8,314 nucleotides of DNA from contig CAZXLZ010000055.1 in assembly GCA_964642045.1 (NCBI GenBank), positions 1-8,314 of the forward strand, in the 5' to 3' direction. Below, piece by piece: positions 1 to 5,727 of this stretch (position 1 is the first letter of the stretch; each line of letters opens with the position of its first letter). The stretch comes from RGIG5057 sp964642045 (GTDB lineage Bacteria; Bacillota; Clostridia; TANB77; CAG-465). The translations under genes were made by a program, and so were the position numbers. A model generated the notes under the pieces. The model was not told where the DNA came from, made no database searches, and saw only the letters and a program-made list of their open reading frames with translations.

Positions 1-89
1 TTATATGTTTGTTTAACAATACTATCAATGCATTTATTTAAATATTTTTCACTGTTATAAGTTACAACAAGGATATCGTACTTTTTCAT
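1..89 (-). CDS. Glycosyltransferase family 2, N-terminal fragment
   Basis: This is the first 29 residues of a minus-strand gene that runs off the left edge. The start codon is ATG at 89, preceded by a perfect AGGAGG (94-99) four bases upstream. The peptide begins MKKYDILVVTYNSEKY and goes on to CIDSIVKQTY. The pattern hydrophobic-VVTYN-S-x-x-YL-x-x-CIDS-hydrophobic-x-x-QTY is the classic opening of GT-A fold family 2 glycosyltransferases, the beta1 strand and first helix that hold the nucleotide-sugar. Such enzymes transfer sugars from UDP- or GDP-sugars to cell-surface polysaccharide or lipid acceptors on the cytosolic membrane face. The catalytic DXD motif lies outside the window, so substrate cannot be told. 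It is host chromosome, divergent from the next gene. Confidence 0.8.
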   Translation of the reverse strand, partial: MKKYDILVVTYNSEKYLNKCIDSIVKQTY

Positions 90-118
90 TTAACCTCCTA
101 CATAGTAATTTTTGTTAT

Positions 119-147
119 ATTTTATATCAATAGATAGTTAATGTCAA
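119..147 (-). promoter_or_regulatory. Sigma-A promoter for the glycosyltransferase gene
   Basis: Read on the minus strand, TTGACA (147-142), a 17-base spacer and TAAAAT (124-119) form a near-consensus vegetative promoter. It lies about 30 bases upstream of the glycosyltransferase start, in the right direction. Confidence 0.6.
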
Positions 148-332
148 GAATAAAGAAAATTTAGAATTTTCAAATTAGACAAAAATATCATTTTATTGAG
201 AAATTTATATATTTTATTACTTAATCCATTATTGTAAATTAATCATAAACCGTATAAAAATACAATTTTATAGGTTTAAAATAGATAAGTTTAAAGAATA
301 AGAAAAATTATGAAATGACTAAAAAATAATAA

Positions 333-377
333 ACTTGACAAATTTCGACAAGAAGTAAGATATTTCTATAATATAAT
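333..377 (+). promoter_or_regulatory. Spo0A-box promoter of the DUF4190-like gene
   Basis: TTTCGACAA (343-351) is the exact reverse complement of the Spo0A box core TTGTCGAAA. A looser copy, ACTTGACAA (333-341), sits exactly 10 bases upstream. TCGACA inside the perfect box is spaced 16 bases from TATAAT (367-372), so the box overlaps the -35 region as in known Spo0A-activated sigma-A promoters. A second TATAAT lies at 372-377. That Spo0A binds here is inference. Confidence 0.5.
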
Positions 378-409
378 GAATTTATATTATAAGGGAGGTG
401 TTTAGTTTT

Positions 410-1006
410 ATGGAAAAAAAACAGAAAAGTGGCTTTGCCACGGCAGCACTAGTGTTAGGCATAATTGGTATTTGTCTATCTTTTATACCTATTATTAATA
501 ATGTAGCATTTGTTTTAGGAATTTTAGCGGTAATTTTTGGTATAATTGCATTAATTAAAAAATCTAGTAAAGGAAAGAGCATAGTATCAATAATATTAGG
601 TATTTTAGCAATTGTAATATCTATTAATATGCAACAAAGTATGTCAAAAGCTTTAGATGAATTAAGTGATAACTTAGATACTGCATTTGGAAATAAGACA
701 GATGAAATATTAGAAAACTCTGCTGATGTTATTTTAGGAGATTTTGAAGTAATAGAAGGAGAATGGATGACAGATACAAGACTAGTTGTAAAAGTTACAA
801 ATAAAACTTCTGAAACAAAATCGTTTAGTATTCAAATTGAAGCTGTTAATGAAGATGGCTCAAGAATAAATAATGATTATGTGTATGCAAATAATTTAGG
901 CGCTGGCCAAAGTCAAAATTTTGAAACTTTTACTTATATTACTTCTGACAAAATAGAAGCAATGAGAAATGCTACATTTAAGATTGTGGAAATTTCAATG
1001 TATTAA
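410..1006 (+). CDS. DUF4190-like membrane protein with extracytoplasmic FxLYD-like domain
   Basis: Start chosen at ATG 410 because GGGAGG (393-398) precedes it; an in-frame GTG at 398 lies on the ribosome site itself and is unlikely. The product has 198 aa. Residues about 8-70 hold three hydrophobic segments of the type GFATAALVLGIIGI..., then ...VLGILAVIFGIIALIKK, then a basic KSSKGK turn and another hairpin segment. This glycine-spaced pattern is typical of DUF4190 proteins. Residues about 104-198 form a soluble part with 'WMTDTRLVVKVTNKTSETKSF', resembling beta-sandwich FxLYD/DUF4352-type domains outside the membrane. Function is unknown; related proteins are small membrane proteins of Firmicutes. 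It is a host gene, monocistronic between a Spo0A-like promoter and its own terminator, which suggests expression late in growth or early in sporulation. Confidence 0.75.
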   Translation: MEKKQKSGFATAALVLGIIGICLSFIPIINNVAFVLGILAVIFGIIALIKKSSKGKSIVSIILGILAIVISINMQQSMSKALDELSDNLDTAFGNKTDEILENSADVILGDFEVIEGEWMTDTRLVVKVTNKTSETKSFSIQIEAVNEDGSRINNDYVYANNLGAGQSQNFETFTYITSDKIEAMRNATFKIVEISMY

Positions 1007-1021
1007 AATATAAAAATTTAG

Positions 1022-1052
1022 GAGTTAAACGAAAGTTTAGCTCTATTTTTTA
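1022..1052 (+). terminator. Rho-independent terminator of the DUF4190-like gene
   Basis: GAGTTAAAC (1022-1030) pairs with GTTTAGCTC (1035-1043), nine pairs including one G-U, closed by a GAAA tetraloop and followed by TATTTTTTA. It lies 15 bases after the stop codon. Confidence 0.88.
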
Positions 1053-1159
1053 TATCTAAATAGATTATATTATAAGATAAAACATGAGGTAAGTACAATA
1101 TTGCAAATAAAATTTATTTTATTTAATGGTTTTTAATATATATAATAAAGGTATGATAT

Positions 1160-1188
1160 TTGACATAAAACATTATTTGTGATATGAT
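1160..1188 (+). promoter_or_regulatory. Promoter of the decayed 133-aa gene homologue
   Basis: TTGACA (1160-1165), 17 bases, TATGAT (1183-1188). It matches the promoter of the intact copy at 7624-7652 in sequence and in distance to the start codon, including the shared TTTACATAATA just downstream of the -10 box. The 1053-1159 stretch before it shows nothing recognisable. Confidence 0.6.
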
Positions 1189-1220
1189 ATTTACATAATA
1201 TATCAAAAGAAGAGAATAAA

Positions 1221-1614
1221 ATGGAATATATATTAGTTATGATTTAGATAAATTTGATTTATTATTACTAAATTGTATTGCTTTAACAAGAAACTTGCTA
1301 TACAAAGGAGATATCTCTATATTTGGACGATATTTTAACAAGTCGGAGTATACAGAGCATAACTGGACTTATGGTTATTACAAAAGATGTTAATAATAAA
1401 AGGTAATGAGGTGATATATTATTCTAATAGAGAAGATATGTTTTGAGGTTAAACGATATATTTTATATAAGATTGTAATTTAGAGAAATTTAGTAAAAAT
1501 TATAAAAAATATTTAAAATCAATTAAAAAATATGAAATTAAAATTCAAGAAGAAAAATCTAAAAATATATATTTTAAATTTTCATCTAATTCATTATTTA
1601 ACAAAACAGCTTGA
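1221..1614 (+). pseudogene. Degenerate copy of the 133-aa phage-end protein
   Basis: This stretch aligns along its whole length with the intact gene at 7684-8085. Recognisable peptides in order are DLDKFDLLLLNCIALTRNLLYKG, then FNKSEYTEHNW, then after a one-base loss QKMLIIKGN, then SNREDMF. It has an early TAG in the frame of the first ATG, a one-base deletion after the HNW codons (near 1367), and in the shifted frame TGA where the intact gene has TGG (after REDMF) and TAA where it has CAA. The 3' end, KNIYFKF-like and ending GCTTGA, is again conserved. It cannot make the full protein. It is best explained as the right end of an earlier inovirus integrated at the same site, left behind after that phage was lost. 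Divergence is substantial, so it is not a recent duplicate. Confidence 0.85.
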
Positions 1615-1639
1615 CATTATTTTAATATTGTAGTATTAT
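1611..1639 (+). promoter_or_regulatory. Promoter overlapping the pseudogene stop, driving the prophage replication operon
   Basis: TTGACA (1611-1616), 17 bases, TATTAT (1634-1639). The TGA stop of the pseudogene (1612-1614) is inside the -35 box. The same arrangement is at 8082-8110. It is the nearest strong promoter upstream of the replication genes that start at 1808; a small hairpin AGAGCT/AGCTCT (1670-1688) lies in the leader. Confidence 0.65.
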
Positions 1640-1704
1640 TTAGCCAAAAGGTAGAAGAGAAAATGTGTAAGAGCTAATAGACAGCTCTATATAAATCGAA
1701 ATAC

Positions 1705-1722
1705 GATTGCGCAAAATACAAA
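1705..1722 (+). repeat. Left attachment core (attL), 18-bp direct repeat
   Basis: GATTGCGCAAAATACAAA is identical to 8159-8176, with the sequence on either side diverging. It contains the palindrome TTGCGCAA. The two copies bracket 6454 bp that hold all the phage genes. No integrase gene is inside, so host XerC/XerD recombination at this site is the likely mode of integration (inference). Confidence 0.7.
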
Positions 1723-1752
1723 GACTAACGAAATATTTATATGTTTAAATCA

Positions 1753-1802
1753 CCCTTTTTAATAACTCATATGAGTTGTTTTTTTATGTCTAAAAGGGGG
1801 AG
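1753..1802 (+). terminator. Leader hairpin: terminator/attenuator with possible ribosome-site masking
   Basis: AACTCAT/ATGAGTT (1764-1777), a perfect palindrome, is followed by G and seven T's (1779-1785), an attenuator-like terminator before the first phage gene. Around it, CCCTTTT (1753-1759) can pair with AAAAGGG (1792-1798), which is the ribosome-binding site of the gene at 1808. An outer stem would therefore hide the ribosome site. Confidence 0.6.
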
Positions 1803-1807
1803 TTTTT

Positions 1808-2047
1808 TTGAAAATTGTATCAAATCAAAATATTTTAGTTCTTTCTAAAAAAGAATTAGTTTCTAAGAATGACAAGAATAAAAAATTGTATAAATTAGTA
1901 TTTTTTATTCCAGAAACAGAGGAAACTCACAATATATTTATATCTAAAGAAAAATTCGATATGTTTGAAATTAATAATATGTATGGGGTTGAAATAACTT
2001 ATTTAATTGATGAAAAAGAATGTAAAATATCTATCTTTTTAAGTTAG
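1808..2047 (+). CDS. Candidate phage ssDNA-binding protein (gV-like position), 79 aa
   Basis: Starts at TTG 1808 behind AAAGGGGGAG (1793-1802); there is no in-frame ATG early enough. The 79-aa product, MKIVSNQNILVLSKKELVSK and on to a C-terminal ECKISIFLS, alternates short beta-like hydrophobic stretches (NILVLS, YKLVFFI, HNIFIS, GVEITYLID, CKISIFL) with lysine-rich turns and has no membrane segment. Small size, predicted all-beta character and place directly before the replication initiator match the ssDNA-binding proteins of filamentous phages, which coat viral DNA and switch replication to packaging. I see no signature motif, so the role rests on position and shape. Ten bases separate it from the next gene, implying a shared transcript. 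It could instead be a small regulator. Confidence 0.6.
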   Translation: MKIVSNQNILVLSKKELVSKNDKNKKLYKLVFFIPETEETHNIFISKEKFDMFEINNMYGVEITYLIDEKECKISIFLS

Positions 2048-2057
2048 GATATTTTGT

Positions 2058-2822
2058 TTGAATTCTAAATATAGAAAGTTATTCAACTGTTCTAGGAGTG
2101 ATTATTTAGTCATAAAGCAGCTAGGTAATGATTATTTTAAATGTGCTTTAATTAAATATAAAAATAATAATAATGAAAAGAAATATAAAAAAACAACTGA
2201 TAATACAAATGAAAAAAAACTTGCCAATAATTTAAGTCGTGCTAGCTCTAAAATATTTGAAATTGCTATGTGTAATGATTGGAATTTCTTTTTTACTGGT
2301 ACTATTAATCCGAATAAATATGATAGGTCTAATTTTGATGTATTCTACAAAGATTTTTCTAAGTGGCTTCAAAATTATAACTATCAACATGGGTATAATA
2401 TACAGTATTTAATTATTCCTGAATTACATAAAGATAAAACAAATTGGCATATGCACGGACTTATTAAAGGCTTGCCACTTGATATACTAAAGATAAATGA
2501 ACACGGTTACCTTGATTGGCCAGATTATACAAATAAATTTGGCTATTGTAGTTTCGCAAATGTTTATGATAATAAAGGTGTTTCTTACTATGTTACTAAA
2601 TACATTAGTAAAGATATAATTAATTCTAATTTAGATGTTGGTAAACATTTATATTATCATTCCAAGTCCCTTAATTTTGCTGAAACAATATTTCAAGGTA
2701 GCTGCTATAACATTGAAAATGATTTTGATTTTGAGAACGATTTTTGTAAAATCAAAAGTTTTAATTCTGAGGAAGAATTAAAGGCATTTTTTGAAAATTC
2801 TAAATTAGTTGAAGAAATTTAG
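2058..2822 (+). CDS. Rolling-circle replication initiator, HUH endonuclease (gII/phiX-A like)
   Basis: 254 aa, TTG start at 2058 supported by AGGA (2046-2049) eight bases upstream, overlapping the stop of the previous gene. Three HUH-endonuclease motifs appear in order: FFFTGTINPNKYDR (77-90, motif 1); NWHMHGLIKG with the metal-binding His-Met-His at 131-133 (motif 2); and YYVTKYISKD (177-186, motif 3). The YVTKYISK form resembles the phiX174 gpA superfamily pattern YVxKYVxK, with Tyr178 and Tyr182 as candidate nicking residues and Lys181 nearby. Such enzymes nick the plus-strand origin, stay bound to the 5' end and re-join unit-length circles. It is shorter than Ff pII (about 410 aa) but complete for the catalytic domain. 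The acidic tail (about 220-254) is of unknown role. It acts in the cytosol on the phage origin, probably in 6475-7270. Confidence 0.92.
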   Translation: MNSKYRKLFNCSRSDYLVIKQLGNDYFKCALIKYKNNNNEKKYKKTTDNTNEKKLANNLSRASSKIFEIAMCNDWNFFFTGTINPNKYDRSNFDVFYKDFSKWLQNYNYQHGYNIQYLIIPELHKDKTNWHMHGLIKGLPLDILKINEHGYLDWPDYTNKFGYCSFANVYDNKGVSYYVTKYISKDIINSNLDVGKHLYYHSKSLNFAETIFQGSCYNIENDFDFENDFCKIKSFNSEEELKAFFENSKLVEEI

Positions 2823-2829
2823 AATTTGG

Positions 2830-2864
2830 AAAAATGATACTTACTTGATATTAGTATCATTTTT
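2830..2864. terminator. Symmetrical terminator after the replication gene
   Basis: AAAAATGATACT (2830-2841) and AGTATCATTTTT (2853-2864) are a perfect 12-bp inverted repeat with an 11-base loop, giving a T run on either strand. It separates replication from structural genes. No promoter is visible between it and 2894, so the structural genes probably depend on read-through. Confidence 0.8.
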
Positions 2865-2893
2865 CACTTATTTTTAAAAAGGAGAAAAAAATT

Positions 2894-3037
2894 ATGTCAG
2901 ATAAAATTATAGTTTTATTAGAAAATAACAATGAATTATTAAAATCTAAGAATTTGAATATACATCAAAAAATGAGTATATTCGATAATAGTCTATTTTT
3001 GCTAGAAATTAAAGAGTTTTTTGATGATTTGAAGTAG
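2894..3037 (+). CDS. Small hypothetical phage protein, 47 aa
   Basis: ATG at 2894 lies nine bases after AAGGAG (2879-2884). The peptide starts MSDKIIVLLENNNELLKSKN, continues through an IHQKMSIFDNSLFLLEIK stretch and ends EFFDDLK. It has no membrane segment, no cysteines, and two amphipathic helix-like halves; the C-terminus is acidic. No family is recognised. It is the first gene after the replication terminator and is followed eight bases later by a 30-aa membrane peptide, so it belongs to the start of the structural operon. A small regulator or a cytosolic assembly factor are possible roles, with no direct evidence for either. Confidence 0.65.
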   Translation: MSDKIIVLLENNNELLKSKNLNIHQKMSIFDNSLFLLEIKEFFDDLK

Positions 3038-3045
3038 GTGTTTTT

Positions 3046-3138
3046 ATGAGAAGTTTAATTTTTATTACATTAGGAATGATATCAGGTTTAATTTTATCTT
3101 TTTATCTTTTAAAGAATAAAAAGAGCGATGATGAGTAG
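3046..3138 (+). CDS. Tiny single-span membrane protein, 30 aa (minor coat candidate)
   Basis: ATG at 3046 lies five bases after AGGTG (3036-3040), which overlaps the stop of the preceding gene. The peptide MRSLIFITLGMISGLILSFY is one hydrophobic helix, followed by LLKNKKSDDE, a basic then acidic cytosolic tail. Size and shape match pVII/pIX-type minor coat proteins (32-33 aa in Ff phages) that cap the end of the virion which leaves the cell first. The stop overlaps the strong ribosome site of the pIII-like gene. The family cannot be confirmed by sequence at this length. Confidence 0.6.
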   Translation: MRSLIFITLGMISGLILSFYLLKNKKSDDE

Positions 3139-3149
3139 GGGGGATATTG

Positions 3150-4202
3150 ATGAAAAATAAAATATTTATAATTTCTACTATTTTGCTACTTTCAATTTTA
3201 TTTTTGAACATCAATACAGTAAATGGAGCTGCTGGAGATACTTTTGATACTTTAGATAAATATATCGAAGTTAGTAACTCAAATAGTTCAATAAATTTAT
3301 CAAATGCTTCACATGTTGCTAATTTAGCAAAAGAGTATTTAAAGAATTGTGATGAGATAATTAGTTCTGAATATTATAACGAAGATATTTTTGAGTATGT
3401 TGTTTATGGTTATAATATAGTAAATAAAAATGAAAATTCACGTAGAAATTTTACTATTTATTTTAGTTCAAAACCTTTTATATATAAAGATAGTAATATA
3501 CAGGCTCAGGCTAATTTTGTTAGATATGAGTTTAGTGCTAGACCAGACCATACAAGTAGGGTATATATAAATAAAGTTTCTACAACAGCAACATGCGTTG
3601 CTTTTTCGATTGATACTACATATAGAGCTTTTTCTGATTATTCTATATATAATACTACTACTTTGAAATTACAAAAGGAAAAAGTTTATTATTTCAATTG
3701 GAATTTTCATGATGTTATTTATTTTGATGGTGAGGCACATTTAACAACTTATATCAAAGAATATCCAGATTATTATCAAGTTACAGCTGTCCCTGTTGAT
3801 GTTATTTTTCCATATACTTTATCTTACATTATTGACGGTACTGAATACTTTTTAGAAGAAAATGCAGACCATATTATTACTAATAATTTTAGAGTATCAA
3901 AGAATATTGATGATATAGTATTTATTTGTAAACATAATTTGAATGGAACTCAGAAATCATTTACTACTAATTTAAATTTTGAAAGGTCAACAACAACGGG
4001 TATGCCTTATTTATCAGTTAATTACGATAAATTTTATACTAAAGAACAGCTTATTCCTATTAATATAAAATTTTCTAATTATCAGAATTTAGAGGGTTGT
4101 CATGTTTTAGCTATTAAATGCTACAATTTAAAAAGTGATTATAAAGTATATTGGAGTATTGAAGATAAATTAATAGCAGATAAAATTCATTTAATAGATT
4201 AA
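3150..4202 (+). CDS. pIII-like adsorption protein, N-terminal part before an in-frame TAA
   Basis: ATG at 3150 is seven bases after AGGGGGG; a TTG codon just before it is in frame but closer than usual. Residues 1-28 are a secretion signal: MKNK, a long hydrophobic core (IFIISTILLLSILFL) and a NINTVNGAA cleavage region. The exported part, about 320 residues, is rich in Tyr, Asn, Thr and Ser and predicted mostly beta, as expected of a receptor-binding domain. The frame meets TAA at 4200-4202 after HLID, but the same frame stays open after it for 154 more codons to a linker and membrane anchor (4203-4667). As written, this product lacks the anchor and could not be held in the virion tip. It is the largest structural gene and sits where gene III does. 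The identification is by layout and architecture; no receptor domain family is recognised. Confidence 0.72.
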   Translation: MKNKIFIISTILLLSILFLNINTVNGAAGDTFDTLDKYIEVSNSNSSINLSNASHVANLAKEYLKNCDEIISSEYYNEDIFEYVVYGYNIVNKNENSRRNFTIYFSSKPFIYKDSNIQAQANFVRYEFSARPDHTSRVYINKVSTTATCVAFSIDTTYRAFSDYSIYNTTTLKLQKEKVYYFNWNFHDVIYFDGEAHLTTYIKEYPDYYQVTAVPVDVIFPYTLSYIIDGTEYFLEENADHIITNNFRVSKNIDDIVFICKHNLNGTQKSFTTNLNFERSTTTGMPYLSVNYDKFYTKEQLIPINIKFSNYQNLEGCHVLAIKCYNLKSDYKVYWSIEDKLIADKIHLID

Positions 4203-4667
4203 ATTGATTATTCTAGTAAAGATAATTCTGCTATATATATTCCCGTAGGTTCTATTTATGAATTACAAAATTTTGATAGACCTGAAAAACTTTATTTTTA
4301 TATTACTGATAAAAATAATAAAAGATTATATATGTATACTTTAACAACATCTAATAATTCTTATACATATACTTATTATGGTTCTAGTGGTGGTTTTGGA
4401 AACCCATCTACTCACCCTGATATTTCTGGTGGAGATTATGACGGTGCATTTGGAGATATAGGAGATATGGATAGTATCGATTTTGATAATTTTGATGTAA
4501 ATGATGGAATAAATTCCTTGAAATCTATGTTTGATAGTGTTAAAAGTGTTTTTCAAACTATATCATATATTTTATTTGGATTTTTGCCAGCATGGATTAC
4601 TGTTCCACTTGGTTCATTATTAGTGATATTAATAGTTTTGACTATTATAAAATTTATTAGGGGGTAA
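4203..4667 (+). pseudogene. C-terminal part of the pIII-like protein (linker and membrane anchor) beyond the in-frame TAA
   Basis: This is the same frame as 3150-4202. The first 43 codons (IDYSSKDNSAIYIPVGSIYE...) read as an ordinary continuation of the exported domain. They are followed by a Tyr/Ser-rich part, a Gly/Asp-rich linker with GSSGGFGNP and SGGDYDGAFGDIGD, an amphipathic segment (LKSMFDSVKSVFQ) and a C-terminal hydrophobic anchor ending TIIKFIRG. Signal-less anchor plus glycine linker is the usual C-terminal end of pIII proteins. An ATG at 4332 could start a 111-aa piece, but nothing resembling a ribosome site precedes it (AAAAGATTATAT). The next gene's ribosome site overlaps its stop, so the operon depends on translation to this point. 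Either the gene is broken by one nonsense change or the TAA is read through. Confidence 0.68.
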
Positions 4668-4670
4668 TTT

Positions 4671-4943
4671 ATGATTTATGTTCAATATGCTTGGGACAGT
4701 TTTAGGTATATTTCTAGTAAAATTTATATACCTATTCCAATATCTGCAACTCAAGTTTTAAAATTTAATATTATTAGTATTATTATATCATTAGTTATAC
4801 TTTCTATAGTTTTATTTTTCTTTTTCAAGATATTTGGTTTTGGCATTGATATTTTTTATGGTCGAGCAAAACGTACTGTTAATAATTTTATTGATTCAAA
4901 TAACAAGAAAGAAAAAGATGTACAAAATAAAACTAAAAAATAG
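4671..4943 (+). CDS. Small membrane protein, 90 aa, minor virion protein candidate
   Basis: ATG at 4671 follows AGGGGG (4658-4663), which overlaps the end of the adsorption gene, so the two are translationally close. The 90-aa product begins with an aromatic amphipathic part (MIYVQYAWDSFRYISSKIYI), has one long hydrophobic segment at about 34-58 (IISIIISLVILSIVLFFFFKIFGFG) and a strongly basic tail, GRAKRTVNNF...NNKKEKDVQNKTKK. Basic tail on the cytosolic side fits contact with DNA or with the Zot ATPase. By position between the adsorption protein and the coat genes it resembles pVI, the partner of pIII that releases the virion. This is by analogy; no family signature is seen. Confidence 0.65.
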   Translation: MIYVQYAWDSFRYISSKIYIPIPISATQVLKFNIISIIISLVILSIVLFFFFKIFGFGIDIFYGRAKRTVNNFIDSNNKKEKDVQNKTKK

Positions 4944-4954
4944 AGGTGATATAT

Positions 4955-5044
4955 ATGTATTTTTATAGTAGTGATTATATTATGATGTTTATACTTATGA
5001 TTTTAATGATATTTTTAGCATTAAGATTACTTAAAGATATTTAA
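4955..5044 (+). CDS. Tiny single-span membrane protein, 29 aa
   Basis: ATG at 4955 lies six bases after GAGGTGAT. The peptide MYFYSSDYIMMFILMILMIF followed by LALRLLKDI is almost entirely one methionine-rich hydrophobic helix with a short charged end. Length and shape match pVII/pIX-type tip proteins. It sits eleven bases after the 90-aa gene in a run of genes that each have their own GAGGTGAT-type ribosome site, which supports real translation despite its size. Confidence 0.6.
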   Translation: MYFYSSDYIMMFILMILMIFLALRLLKDI

Positions 5045-5062
5045 TTTAAAAGAGGTGATTAT

Positions 5063-5233
5063 ATGAATGAGGTTAGTATATATAATGAAACATTTCCAGT
5101 TAATAACTTTGTAGATAGCTTATTTGGTGGATTTTCAACACCTGTATTTTATGACTTTTTAAAATTCTTTTTTATAATTATCTTTTTTATATTTTGTTTG
5201 AAGATATTTGCATTACTTTTCCCACATGATTAG
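5063..5233 (+). CDS. Small single-span membrane protein, 56 aa
   Basis: ATG at 5063 follows AGAGGTGATT. The 56-aa product has a polar start (MNEVSIYNETFPVNNFVDSL), a short GGFSTP turn, and a very hydrophobic phenylalanine-rich C-terminal helix (about 32-53: FLKFFFIIIFFIFCLKIFALLF) ending PHD. No signal peptide and no known family. It lies between the 29-aa gene and the two coat genes in the same operon, so a minor coat or assembly role is the best guess. Confidence 0.6.
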   Translation: MNEVSIYNETFPVNNFVDSLFGGFSTPVFYDFLKFFFIIIFFIFCLKIFALLFPHD

Positions 5234-5269
5234 TAATGTTGATATAAAATATAAAGTGAGGTGATTAAA

Positions 5270-5464
5270 ATGGGTGAAACAGCAGCAGGAACTACTTTAA
5301 TTAGTTCTATAACTGGCGGAGCAACAGCAGTTACTAGCGCAGTAGTATCTACCGTATCTAGTGTTGTAGCTTCTCCAACTTTCTTAACTTTAGTAGGACT
5401 AGCAGTTGGTTACGGCATAGTTAAGTTTGTTATTAATATGTTACCAATGGTTAGAAATCACTAG
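5270..5464 (+). CDS. Major coat protein candidate A (pVIII-like), 64 aa
   Basis: ATG 5270 is chosen over the in-frame GTG 5261 because GAGGTGAT (5258-5265) is the ribosome site and overlaps that GTG. The product has a polar Ala/Thr/Ser-rich N-terminus (MGETAAGTTLISS), a continuous helix-forming stretch with Ala/Val/Ser repeats, a membrane-spanning part (FLTLVGLAVGYGIVKFVINM) and a short basic end LPMVRNH. Size and layout match inovirus major coat proteins that polymerise as overlapping helices around the viral DNA. There is no cleavable leader, as in phage Pf3, so membrane insertion is probably YidC-type. Codons are less AT-extreme than in neighbours (GCA, GGA, ACT rich), consistent with high expression. 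Its C-terminal 55 residues are 76 percent identical (42/55) to the next gene. Confidence 0.8.
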   Translation: MGETAAGTTLISSITGGATAVTSAVVSTVSSVVASPTFLTLVGLAVGYGIVKFVINMLPMVRNH

Positions 5465-5501
5465 TAACATATTTTGAAATTTGAAAAGGTGGTGAATTGT
5501 A

Positions 5502-5669
5502 ATGATTGAGGCTATCACAAGTGGAGCAACAGCAGTAACTGGAGCAGTTGTGTCTACTGTATCAGCAGTTGTAGCAAGTGAAACATTTATAACTTTAATA
5601 GGACTAGCTATTGGTTATGGTGTAGTAAAATTTGTTATTAACATGTTACCAATGTTAAGAAATAGATAA
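5502..5669 (+). CDS. Major coat protein candidate B (pVIII-like), 55 aa
   Basis: ATG 5502 behind AAAAGGTGGTGA (5484-5495). The 55-aa product, MIEAITSGATAVTGAVVSTV and on through a membrane segment to NMLPMLRNR, is a paralogue of the gene 37 bases upstream, but lacks its first nine residues. The end KFVINMLP is unchanged, and differences are mostly conservative (Val/Ile, Leu/Ile) or in the polar N-terminal face. It lies directly before a terminator, so both coat genes end the high-level transcript. One may be the main coat and the other a variant, or the virion may be mixed. Confidence 0.8.
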   Translation: MIEAITSGATAVTGAVVSTVSAVVASETFITLIGLAIGYGVVKFVINMLPMLRNR

Positions 5670-5673
5670 TTTT

Positions 5674-5709
5674 GTTAGAAAAAAAGGGCTTTGATGCCCT
5701 TTTTCTAAC
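5674..5709 (+). terminator. Terminator between coat genes and the assembly ATPase
   Basis: GTTAGAAAAAAAGGGC (5674-5689) pairs with GCCCTTTTTCTAAC (5696-5709), a long stem with a two-base bulge and a six-base loop. It lies just after the second coat gene, as the terminator after gene VIII does in Ff phages, where it keeps coat transcripts abundant and the ATPase rare. Confidence 0.85.
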
Positions 5710-5727
5710 TTTAAGGAGTGTTATTTT

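Noticed and set aside
382..582. Open frame of 66 codons on the minus strand
   Set aside because: It is the reverse of the start of the DUF4190-like gene and has no ribosome site; the plus-strand gene is clearly the real one.
4341..4556. Open frame of 71 codons on the minus strand
   Set aside because: Opposite the glycine-rich linker of the adsorption protein; composition is odd (Ile/Arg/Thr repeats from reversed low-complexity codons) and there is no start signal.
4332..4667. Separate 111-aa gene starting at ATG 4332
   Set aside because: It is in the same frame as 3150-4202, the 43 codons before it are also open and protein-like, and no ribosome site precedes the ATG. It is better read as the C-terminal end of the split gene.
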